64,000 nt of DNA from CAIYZT01 sp052387855 (GTDB lineage: Bacteria; Pseudomonadota; Alphaproteobacteria; Rhodobacterales; Rhodobacteraceae): positions 44,155 to 108,154 of the forward strand of contig JBQTIT010000031.1 of assembly GCA_052387855.1 (NCBI GenBank), in the 5' to 3' direction. The notes under the pieces were generated by a model that saw only the letters and a program-made list of their open reading frames with translations, was not told the origin of the DNA and did no database searches. Positions 34,726-42,524 of this stretch are shown here, piece by piece; positions within the stretch are counted from its first letter, which is position 1; every line of letters begins with the position of its first letter. A program made the position numbers and the translations under genes.

Positions 34726-35576
34726 TTGGCCACCGGCGGCAGGCTCATCAGGACCGCGTTCGCGTCATGGCCGGTTTCAAGCCCGAACTTGGTGCCGCGG
34801 TCGTAGACCAGGTTGTATTCGGCATAAAGACCACGGTGCAGGGCCTGCGTCTCGCGGTCCGCCTCGGAAAAGCTCTGGCCAAGCCGTTTGCGCGTCAGGG
34901 GCAGAAAGGCGGGCAGAAAGGCGCGTCCGACATCCTGGGTAAAGGCAAAGTCGGCCTCCCAGTCGCCGCTGTCCAGATCGTCAAAGAAGATGCCGCCCAC
35001 CCCGCGCGCCCGACCCCGGTGCGGCACAAAGAAATACTCGTCTGCCCAGGCCTTGAAGCGGGGGTAATGGGCGGGGTCGTGCCGGTCGCAGGCGGCGCGC
35101 ATCTCGGCGTGGAAATGCGCGGTGTCCTCGGGGTAGTCGATGCAGGGGTTCAGATCGGCGCCGCCGCCGAACCAGGCCGCGCCCGGGGTCCAGAACATGC
35201 GGGTGTTCATGTGAACGGCCGGACAATGAGGGTTGGCCATATGCGCGACCAGCGAGATGCCCGAGGCCCAGAAGCGTGGGTCCCGGTCCATCCCCGGCAC
35301 GCCGCGCGCGGCCATGGCGGCCTGCGCCCTGGCGCCAAGGGTGCCGTGAACCTCGCTCCAGTTCACGCCGACCTTTTCAAACACCGCCCCGCCGCGCAGC
35401 ACGCTCATCAGCCCGCCGCCGCCATCCTCGCGCCGTGTCGGCGTGACCTCGAACCGGCCGGGGCGGCCCGAGGGGGCATCGACTTCGAGCGCCTCGAAGG
35501 CGCCGACGATCTGGTCGCGCAGGGCCCTGAACCAGGCGGATGCGCGCGCCTTGCGCTGGCTGGTCTGATCGGTCAT
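34716..35576 (-). CDS. hemF: Oxygen-dependent coproporphyrinogen III oxidase
   Basis: 286 residues, HemF converts coproporphyrinogen III to protoporphyrinogen IX with oxygen. Conserved blocks: GGAVFEKVGVNWSEVHGTLG, NPHCPAVHMNTRMF, WFGGGADLNPCIDY, GVGGIFFDDLDSGDWE and YAEYNLVYDRGTKFGLETG. ATG 35574-35576 gives MTDQTSQRKA; an upstream in-frame Met is less likely. First gene of the run to cobS, lysE, a hypothetical and the DMSP-lyase-family gene. Haem and cobalamin both derive from uroporphyrinogen III, which may explain hemF next to cobS. Confidence 0.95.
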   Translation of the reverse strand: MTDQTSQRKARASAWFRALRDQIVGAFEALEVDAPSGRPGRFEVTPTRREDGGGGLMSVLRGGAVFEKVGVNWSEVHGTLGARAQAAMAARGVPGMDRDPRFWASGISLVAHMANPHCPAVHMNTRMFWTPGAAWFGGGADLNPCIDYPEDTAHFHAEMRAACDRHDPAHYPRFKAWADEYFFVPHRGRARGVGGIFFDDLDSGDWEADFAFTQDVGRAFLPAFLPLTRKRLGQSFSEADRETQALHRGLYAEYNLVYDRGTKFGLETGHDANAVLMSLPPVAKWH

Positions 35577-35741
35577 GCGCGTTCCGCCATTGGTTCGGTC
35601 CATCCATCCCTAACACCGCCGGCGCGGCGGCTCAACGCCTCCGGGCCCGCAAGGTCCGGATGGCGGCCGGGCCGTTGATATGGCATATCACCGCACCCTG
35701 GCCCAGAACCGCTTTCAGCCCCCAACCGCGCGAGTCACCTG

Positions 35742-36131
35742 ATGAGACGACTTTCCCTGATCTCCCTTGGCCTTCTGGCTGCCTGCGCCAGCCCGCAGGA
35801 AAACTGCATCGCCGGCGCGACCCGCGATGCGCATGTCATCAATGGCCTGGTCGCCGAGACCGAGGCGAACCTGCTGCGCGGCTATGCCTTGCAGACCGTC
35901 GTGGTCCTGGAAAAGGACTGGGTCGACTGCACCCCGCCCCCCACCGAGGCCGAGCCTTTCCCTGCGCCCAAGATGTGCCTGGCCGATGTGCCGGTGGAAA
36001 AGACCCAGGCCGTCGCGATCGACCTCAGGGCAGAGGCGGCCAAGCTGGACAGCCTGCGCCAGCAGCAGGTGCGCCTGTCCGAACAGGCCCACGCCGAAAT
36101 CGCCCAGTGCCAGACGCTCTACCCCGAATAG
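35742..36131 (+). CDS. Small predicted lipoprotein
   Basis: 129 residues with a lipobox near residue 15 (MRRLSLISLGLLAAC), so it should be lipid-anchored in the envelope. The mature part has several Cys residues (ENC, VDC, KMC, IAQC), a Pro-rich middle and an amphipathic C-terminal helix (LRQQQVRLSEQAHAEIAQ) that could form a coiled coil. I do not recognise a family. A short GC hairpin (CCTCCG, CGC, CGGAGG; 36134-36148) follows the stop and may be its terminator. Confidence 0.75.
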   Translation: MRRLSLISLGLLAACASPQENCIAGATRDAHVINGLVAETEANLLRGYALQTVVVLEKDWVDCTPPPTEAEPFPAPKMCLADVPVEKTQAVAIDLRAEAAKLDSLRQQQVRLSEQAHAEIAQCQTLYPE

Positions 36132-36205
36132 GGCCTCCGCGCCGGAGGGGCCAGGAAGCAGCGGCTTGCGAGGAATGGCGGTGCTCTTGCTGATCCGGTC
36201 GGCTC

Positions 36206-36660
36206 TGGCCGAGGCTGTTGCCGAGGACATGCGGGGCGGTTGCCGCAATCCGCCGAGGGCCCCAAAGGCCCTCGGCCAGCGCCCGCCCCGCCATCGGCGG
36301 GCGCTCCACGCCCGCCGGGTCGGGCGCTGGCCTCTGTGGTCTCATGCGGAACCGGTCTACCTTCGCCGTTCCCACACGGGCGGAAAAACGCGGTGCGTTT
36401 TCCTTTTCGCCCGACTTTGGCCGAGGCTATCGCCGAGGTCATGTGGGACCTGTGCCGCAATCCGGCCGAGGGCCCCAAAGGCCCTCGGCCAGCGCCTGCC
36501 CTTCCCCCGGCAGGCGCTTCGCGCCAGCCAGGTCAGGCGCTGGCCTCTGGTGTGAAGGCGGAACCGGTCTACCGGACATTTTCCCACACGGGCGGGGAAA
36601 CGCGGTGCGTTTCCTGTTCCGCCCGACTTTGGCCGAGGCCATCGCCAAGGCCATGCGGCG
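36206..36660. repeat. Structured tandem repeat array B (family 1, two units)
   Basis: Occupies the 543-bp gap between the converging lipoprotein gene and a hypothetical gene. Hairpin 1 begins at 36251 and 36464 (213-bp period). Unit 2 carries AGCGCCTGCC / GGTCAGGCGCT in the outer stem of hairpin 2, in place of the usual AGCGCCCGACC / GGGTCGGGCGCT, so both arms changed together at one pair. Hairpin 4 of unit 1 is lengthened (GGAAAAACGC / GCGTTTTCC). The array ends in a third copy of the linker only (to about 36660). Same orientation as arrays A, C and D. Confidence 0.9.
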
Positions 36661-36674
36661 CCTCTGTCCGCACA

Positions 36675-37193
36675 CTACCGTCCCAGGATGCGGCTCAGCA
36701 GACGGGCGAGCCAGCCCTGACCAGGCGGAGCAATCCGGCTTGCGGCCGCAGGCGCGGATTTGGTCGACAGGACATCGGCTCGCAGGGCGGACAGAAGGGC
36801 AAACAGCGCGTTCGGCCCCTCGGCAACCTGCGCCTGGTCATAGGGCGGCTCGGCCGGCAGCAGCGCCGGGTCCAGCCCGGCCGGAACCACGACCAGGACC
36901 CCGCCCGCTGCCGCAGGGTCAGGCACGATCATGGCAAAGCGGCCGTTTCGGGCGATGGCGTAAAGCACATCCGCGCCGCGCCTGGTCAACCCCGAAAGCC
37001 GAACCTGACCGCTTCGCCCGCCCTGGGGCTGCGCATGCGTCGCGCCAAGGCCGCTGACCTCGGCCGCGGCGCCATCGCCAAGGTCGATCTGCCAGGCGCC
37101 AAGCTCGTCCAACTCGCCACCAAGGGCGATCAGCAGCGCACCGGTGTCCGCGCCTTCGGGGCCATGTGACCGCAGATAGACCTCAAGCGTCAT
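36675..37193 (-). CDS. Hypothetical protein
   Basis: 172 residues without signal peptide or membrane segment. It starts MTLEVYLRSHGPEGADTG and has beta-rich blocks (VRLSGLTRRGADVLYAIARN, FAMIVPDPAAAGGVLVVVP), then an Ala/Ser-rich linker and a basic amphipathic end (GWLARLLSRILGR). I do not recognise a family. It lies 54 bases after lysK on the same strand, so it may be in the same unit. Repeat array B begins right after its stop. Confidence 0.7.
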   Translation of the reverse strand: MTLEVYLRSHGPEGADTGALLIALGGELDELGAWQIDLGDGAAAEVSGLGATHAQPQGGRSGQVRLSGLTRRGADVLYAIARNGRFAMIVPDPAAAGGVLVVVPAGLDPALLPAEPPYDQAQVAEGPNALFALLSALRADVLSTKSAPAAASRIAPPGQGWLARLLSRILGR

Positions 37194-37247
37194 ACCGCCC
37201 CGTCCCCTGGTACGCGCCGCCAAGAGAACAGCGCGCGCCGGGCTCTG

Positions 37248-38855
37248 TCAATGGTCCGGCCCGGTCACCGCCGCGCCGCGCACCAACGCGCCCGCCAGCG
37301 CCCGGTCGATCAGCGCCACGGTCTCGGCCAGACCGTACAGCGCCACGAACCCGCCAAAGCGCGGGCCGTCAGAGGCGCCGAGCAGCACCTCGTAGAGCGC
37401 CTTGAACCAATCGCGCAGCGGCTCGAATCCGTGCTGCTTGCCGACGGCAAAGACCATGGATTGCAGCGCCTCGTCCTCGGTCGGGCCCTGCCAGCCGACC
37501 AGCCGAGCGCGCAGATCCGCGATCGCCGCGCGCTCTTGATCGGTGGGCAGGCGAAAGACGCGGGTCGGCGCGATGCGGTCGGCAAAGTAGCGCACGGCAA
37601 AGCCGGCGGCGGCGTCCAGATCGGGGTTCTTCTCGGGCGAGGCGCCGGGGGCATATTTCTGGATGAAGCCCCAAAGCCCCCTGGCGTCCGTGGCCCCCGC
37701 CACCGAGGCGAGGTTCAGGAGCATCCCGAAGCTGACGACCATATGGCTTTGCGGCACCTGGCCGCCATGGATGTGCCAGACCGGATTGTTGACCTGACCG
37801 GCGATGTCCTGATCCGGAAAGGCGCGCAACTGCTGGTGGTATTCGTCCACCGCGCGCGGGATCACATCGAAATGCATCCGCTTGGCGGTTTTCGGCTTTT
37901 GGTACATGAAATAGGACAGGCTTTCCGTCGCGGCATAGCTGAGCCATTCGTCGATGGTCAGCCCGTTGCCCTTGGACTTCGAGATCTTCTGGCCCTGATC
38001 GTCCAGGAAAAGCTCATAGAACATGTGGTTCGGGCGCCGGCCGCCCAGAACCTCGCAGATGCCGTCATAGATCGGGGTGTTGGTGGAATGGTCCTTGCCA
38101 TACATCTCGAAGTCGACGCCAAGCGCGGCCCAACGGGCGCCGAAGTCGGGCTTCCATTGCAGTTTCACGTTGCCGCCGGTCACCGGCAGCGTCCATTCGC
38201 GCCCCGCCTCGTCGTCAAAGGTGATGGTGTGGTTCACCGCATCGACATGCTTCATCGGCACATAAAGCACGCGGCCGGTTTCGGGGTGGATCGGCAGAAA
38301 GCAGGAATAGGTCTGCTGGCGTTCTTCGCGCAAGCTGGCGAGCATGATGGCCATGATCGCATCATACCGCTCTGCCGCCAGGCGAAGCGTATCGTCGAAC
38401 CGGCCCGAGCGGTAGAAATCGGTGGCCGAGATGAATTCGTATTGAAAGCCGAAAGTGTCCAGGAACCGGCGCAGCATGGCGTTGTTGTGGTGGCCAAAGC
38501 TTTCGTACTGCCCATAGGGGTCGGGGACCGAGGTCAGCGGTTTTTGCATGTGGCCGCGCAGCATGTCCTGGCCCGGCACGTTTTCCGGCACCTTGCGCAT
38601 GCCGTCGACATCGTCCGAAAAGCAGATCAGCCGCGTCGGGATGTCCGAGATCACCTCGAACGCCCGGCGGATCATGGTGGTGCGGGCCACCTCGCCAAAG
38701 GTGCCGATATGGGGCAGTCCCGAGGGGCCGTAGCCGGTCTCGAACAGGACATGACCCTTGTCGGGGTCCTTTTTCTCATAGCGTTTCAGAAGCGCGCGCG
38801 CCTCTTCAAAGGGCCAGGCCTTGGACGTCATTGCCGCATCGCGCAGGGTGGTCAT
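37248..38855 (-). CDS. lysK: Class I lysyl-tRNA synthetase
   Basis: 535 residues, class I LysRS as found in archaea and many alphaproteobacteria, unrelated to the common class II enzyme. The ATP-site HIGH-like motif is GLPHIGTFGE and the KMSKS-like motif is QKISKSKGNG. It charges tRNA-Lys in the cytoplasm. Two Met codons (38859-38861 and 38853-38855) are candidates; the second is better spaced from AAGGGA. C-terminal helical anticodon-binding region is present, so the gene is full length. Confidence 0.93.
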   Translation of the reverse strand: MTTLRDAAMTSKAWPFEEARALLKRYEKKDPDKGHVLFETGYGPSGLPHIGTFGEVARTTMIRRAFEVISDIPTRLICFSDDVDGMRKVPENVPGQDMLRGHMQKPLTSVPDPYGQYESFGHHNNAMLRRFLDTFGFQYEFISATDFYRSGRFDDTLRLAAERYDAIMAIMLASLREERQQTYSCFLPIHPETGRVLYVPMKHVDAVNHTITFDDEAGREWTLPVTGGNVKLQWKPDFGARWAALGVDFEMYGKDHSTNTPIYDGICEVLGGRRPNHMFYELFLDDQGQKISKSKGNGLTIDEWLSYAATESLSYFMYQKPKTAKRMHFDVIPRAVDEYHQQLRAFPDQDIAGQVNNPVWHIHGGQVPQSHMVVSFGMLLNLASVAGATDARGLWGFIQKYAPGASPEKNPDLDAAAGFAVRYFADRIAPTRVFRLPTDQERAAIADLRARLVGWQGPTEDEALQSMVFAVGKQHGFEPLRDWFKALYEVLLGASDGPRFGGFVALYGLAETVALIDRALAGALVRGAAVTGPDH

Positions 38856-39018
38856 CGTCATTCCCTTTGCGGCCGCCCTGGCCGCTGGCGGCCCGTCTAG
38901 TGCGATCCGCGCCAAGGGTCAATATTTGCGCCATCCGGCGCGCCTGGGGGGCCAATGCGGGCTTGTCCGCCGGGGGCGGGCTCCGTAGTCTGCGGGCAAA
39001 CCGCAAAGGAAGCTCGTG

Positions 39019-39441
39019 ATGACCCGCTCTACCCCCGCCATGTCGCCGCAGGATGCGCTGGTCGCCGTCATGGTCGCGGCCTCGGCCTCGGACGAGAACA
39101 TGCGCACGGCCGAGCTGGTGGCGATCCAGCGGATGGTCAACCACATGCCGGTGTTCGCCGGCTATGACGCCGACCGCACGCGGCGGGTCAGCCAGATCGT
39201 CTTTGACCTCTTTGAGGAAGAGGACGGGCTGGACGCGCTCTTTGGCCTGATCCGCGAGGCGCTGCCCGAGCGGCTGAACGAGACCGCCTATGCGCTGGCC
39301 TGCGACGTGGTGACGGCGGACGGCAAGCACAACGAGGTCGAGCTGCGCATGCTGGAGGAAATCCGCGAGGAGCTGTCGATCGACCGGCTGCATTCGGCCG
39401 CCATCGAATGGGGCGCGCGGGTGCGGCACATGACGCCCTGA
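39019..39441 (+). CDS. TerB-family protein
   Basis: 140 residues, all-helical TerB domain: MSPQDALVAVMVAASASDEN, an ACDVVTADGKHNEVELRMLE segment with the conserved acidic pair, and ELSIDRLHSAAIEWGAR at the end. TerB domains are linked to tellurite resistance and phage or membrane-stress responses, but lone copies like this are common in Rhodobacterales and no ter genes are near. ATG 39019 is preferred to GTG 39016 by spacing from AAAGGA. Array C follows directly. Confidence 0.85.
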   Translation: MTRSTPAMSPQDALVAVMVAASASDENMRTAELVAIQRMVNHMPVFAGYDADRTRRVSQIVFDLFEEEDGLDALFGLIREALPERLNETAYALACDVVTADGKHNEVELRMLEEIREELSIDRLHSAAIEWGARVRHMTP

Positions 39442-39442
39442 G

Positions 39443-40119
39443 GGCCGGGAAACGCGGCGCGTTTCCTGATCCGCCCGACTTTGACCGAGGCTATCGCCGA
39501 GGTCATGCGGGACCGGTTACCGCAATCCCGCCGAGGGCCCCAAAGGCCCTCGGCCAGCGCCCGACCCCCGCAGGGAGGGCGCTCCTCGCCCTCCGGGTCG
39601 GGCGCCGGCCTCTGTCAGGGAGGCGGAACCGGTTTACCCGACAAGTTCCCACACGGGCGGGAAAACGCAGTGCGTTTTCCTTTTCGCCCGAATTGACCGA
39701 GGCACCAGGCGAGGTCATGCGATGCCGCTGGCCTCATCCCCGGCCGAGGGCCCCAAAGGCCCTCGGCCAGCGCCCGACCCCCCCAGGGAGGGCGCTTCAC
39801 GCCCTCCGGGTCGGGCGCCGGCCTCTTTCAACTATGCGGAACCGGTTGTGCCGCGACGTTCCCACACGGGCGGAAAAACGCAGTGCGTTTTCCTTTTCGC
39901 CCGACTTGGCCGAGGCCATCGCCGAGGTCATGCGAGCCGCCCGCCCCATCCCCGGCCGAGGGCCCCAAGGGCCCTCGGCCAGCGCCCGACCCCCCCAGGG
40001 CGGGCGCTCCACGCCCTCCGGGTCGGGCGGTGGCCTCTGGTTCGAGGGCGGAACCGGTCTGCCGGATGCGCTCCCACACGGGCGGGGAAACGCGGTGCGT
40101 TTCCTGATCCGTCCGGACC
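39443..40119. repeat. Structured tandem repeat array C (family 1, three units plus edge)
   Basis: Fills the 735-bp gap between the converging terB and selD-fusion genes. It opens with a lone hairpin-4 fragment (GGAAACGC, GGC, GCGTTTCC; about 39447-39466), then units with hairpin 1 at 39529, 39742 and 39954 (213, 212 bp). Hairpin 4 arms vary together: GGAAAACGC / GCGTTTTCC in unit 1, GGAAACGC / GCGTTTCC in unit 3. The inner stem of hairpin 2 is GGAGGGCG / CGCCCTCC where arrays B and D have GGCGGGCG with CCCGCC. Units differ in the 20-30 bp spacer before hairpin 1. Confidence 0.92.
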
Positions 40120-40176
40120 ACCGTGGCACCGGCAAACCTGCCGCGCTGCCCGCCCCGTCCCGGCCAAAGGCCGAGC

Positions 40177-42369
40177 TCAGCGCACCCGGACGGACAGGGG
40201 CCCCGGGGCAACGGTTCCGATCCTTGCGGCGATGACACCTGCCGCGCGCAGGCGGTCCAGCGTCGGCGCGGCCTGCTCTGCGGGCAGGGCGGCCAGAAGC
40301 CCGCCGCAGGTCTGCGGATCGACCATCAGCGCCTTGAGCGGCCCTTCGTCCATCTCAAGCCGCCCCTGCAACCCGGCCCGGTTCGCCTGTGCCAGCGAAG
40401 AGGCGGCGCCGGCCTGTGCCAGCGCCAGAGCGCCGGGCAAGAGCGGCAGCGCGGCGGCCTCAAGATCGGCCGACAGGCCGCCCGGCGCCAGCATCTCGGC
40501 CAGATGGCCGGCAAGGCCAAAGCCGGTCACGTCGGTCATCGCGCGGGCATGGGGCGCCAGAATTCGCGCCGCCGCGCCCTGCGGGCGGCCCATCTGGGCA
40601 AGGGCGGCCGCCACAGCCTCACCCAGGATCAGCCCGGGCGCGCCGAGCCCGGACATCTCGGCCGCAAGGATGGTGCCGGTGCCGATGGGCTTGGTCAGGA
40701 TCAGCGCATCCCCCGCGCGCGCGCCCGTCTTGCCCAGTGCCCGCTCCGCCAGGCCGGTGATGGTAAAGCCGATCGTCAGCTCTGCCCCGGTCGAGGAATG
40801 GCCGCCGACCAGATCCGCCCCCTCGGCGCGCAGCACCTCGGCAGCGGCGGCGGTGATCTCGGCCAGCATTTCAGCCGCCTTCGCCTCTGACAGGCGGGGC
40901 AGGGTGACCTGCGACAAGGCCACCTGCGGCGCGGCGCCCATGGCCCAGATGTCGCCCAGCGCGTGGATCACGGTCAGCCGCGCCATCAGGCCGGCATCGG
41001 CGGTGAAGGCGCGCAAATGGTCGGTGGTGATGACTTGCAGCCCCGCGCCGTGGCGCAGCACCGCCGCGTCATCGCCCACGCCGCGCAGCACATCGGCGCG
41101 GGCGGCTTGCGGCAGCGCCGACAGCGCCCCTGTCAATGCCAGGGGTCCCAGCTTGGCGCCGCAGCCGCCGCACAGGGGCCGCGTGCCCAGCGCCTCGGCC
41201 AAACCCGGCACACGCGCCGCCGCGCCGCTCAGCGCCGGCGGCGGCATGGGCATCGGCGCGAACCGGTCCATGAAGGCGCGGTCTATGCGATCCTTCTGCC
41301 GCCACAGCGCCGCGCCCCGGGCCACCAGCCCCCATTTCTCGGCCAGCGCCGACTTGCCGCCCAGCGAGATTAGCTTGAGGTAATCCCCTTGCGGCGCATA
41401 GGGACGCAGCGCGCCGCCCGTCACGGCCGCCTTGAGGTTCGCCAGCAGAACCGGCGCCTGGCGCACGGCAAAGACCCCGGCCTTGGGACGCGGCGCGCCG
41501 GTCAGATGGGCGCAGTCGCCGGCGGCAAAGACCGCCGGGTCAGAGCTGCGCAGATGGCGGTCGACCGCGATGAACCCCTGGTGCAGGGCAAGCCCGGTTT
41601 CGGCCAGCCAGGGCTGGGGCCGGGCCCCGGCCACCGACAGCACCATGTCCGCCGGCAGGATGCGCCCGTCGCCAAGCACCAACTCGCCGGCGCGCAGCGA
41701 TGAGGGTTCTGCCCCCAGGTGAACGGTGATGCCCGCGCCGCGCAGCGCCGTGTGCAGCACGCGCCGCGCGCCGGCGGGCAGAGCGGCCATCAGGGCATCG
41801 CCCCGCTCGACCAGACTGACCTGCGGGGCGGGGCCCGAGCCGGCCAGTCGGTGCTGCGCGGCCAGGGCCAGCTCGACCCCGCCGATGCCGCCGCCGATCA
41901 CCACCACGCGGGCCGGATCGCGGCGCGGGGCGGTCGCGAAAGCCTCCCACCGCTCGGCAAAGGTGCTGAGCGGCTTGGCCGCCAACCCGTATTCGGCAAA
42001 ACCCGCCAGGTCGGGCAGGTCCGAGGTGATGCCGATATCGACCGAGCACAGATCATAGCCCAGCCGGCCCCGCCGCTCCAGCAGGACCTGCCGCGCGGCC
42101 AGGTCCAGTCCGACGGCGCGGTCCAGGATGATCCGCGCCCCGGCCCGCCGCGCCAGGGCAATCAGGTCGATCATGATCTCATCGCGCTGGTAATGGCCGG
42201 CGACAAAGCCGGGCAGCATGCCGGTATAGGGCGCGACCGGGCCGGGGTTGATCAGCGTCAGGCGCACGCCCGGCAGCGGGTCCATCGCCCACATCAGCGC
42301 CACCAGCGCATGGGTATGCCCGCCCCCGACGAGCACGATGTCCTGAACGATGGGAAGGGCAGTCTGCAT
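40177..42369 (-). CDS. selD: Pyridine-nucleotide oxidoreductase-SelD fusion (selenide, water dikinase)
   Basis: 730 residues. Residues about 1-370 form an NDH-2/sulfide-quinone-reductase-like flavoprotein: VLVGGGHTHALVALMWAM, VVIGGGIGGVELALAA and VFAAGDCAHL. Residues about 385-730 are SelD, which makes selenophosphate from selenide and ATP, with the active Cys-Gly-Ala-Lys in LCGGCGAKLGPL (Cys, not selenocysteine), GVGDDAAVL and VGGHSSTGAELTIGF. The flavoprotein part may supply or reduce selenium for the kinase (inference). Such fusions are known in proteobacteria. The product presumably feeds SelU at 12479-13528. Confidence 0.93.
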   Translation of the reverse strand: MQTALPIVQDIVLVGGGHTHALVALMWAMDPLPGVRLTLINPGPVAPYTGMLPGFVAGHYQRDEIMIDLIALARRAGARIILDRAVGLDLAARQVLLERRGRLGYDLCSVDIGITSDLPDLAGFAEYGLAAKPLSTFAERWEAFATAPRRDPARVVVIGGGIGGVELALAAQHRLAGSGPAPQVSLVERGDALMAALPAGARRVLHTALRGAGITVHLGAEPSSLRAGELVLGDGRILPADMVLSVAGARPQPWLAETGLALHQGFIAVDRHLRSSDPAVFAAGDCAHLTGAPRPKAGVFAVRQAPVLLANLKAAVTGGALRPYAPQGDYLKLISLGGKSALAEKWGLVARGAALWRQKDRIDRAFMDRFAPMPMPPPALSGAAARVPGLAEALGTRPLCGGCGAKLGPLALTGALSALPQAARADVLRGVGDDAAVLRHGAGLQVITTDHLRAFTADAGLMARLTVIHALGDIWAMGAAPQVALSQVTLPRLSEAKAAEMLAEITAAAAEVLRAEGADLVGGHSSTGAELTIGFTITGLAERALGKTGARAGDALILTKPIGTGTILAAEMSGLGAPGLILGEAVAAALAQMGRPQGAAARILAPHARAMTDVTGFGLAGHLAEMLAPGGLSADLEAAALPLLPGALALAQAGAASSLAQANRAGLQGRLEMDEGPLKALMVDPQTCGGLLAALPAEQAAPTLDRLRAAGVIAARIGTVAPGPLSVRVR

Positions 42370-42524
42370 GGCGTCTGCCTAGCGCCAGAGCCCGCCGAAG
42401 GCGAGACCCCGGAGCCCGGGAAAGCAGGCTTTTGCCGCAAAATCCGGACGGGATGACGGATAGGGGGATGAAGTTTGCGCAAATTCCGCCTAAGAGCATC
42501 GGCGCGCAACAGGGCGGGACCCAC

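Noticed and set aside
39019..39441. Tellurite-resistance or phage-defence island
   Set aside because: Only a single TerB-domain gene is present, with no terA, terC, terD or terZ nearby.
39408..40235. Long open frames through the repeat arrays, including a 275-codon one
   Set aside because: The repeat period (210-213) is near a multiple of three and the DNA is very GC-rich, so several frames stay open. The stems, not the codons, are conserved, and the translations are Arg/Pro/Gly-rich without any domain.
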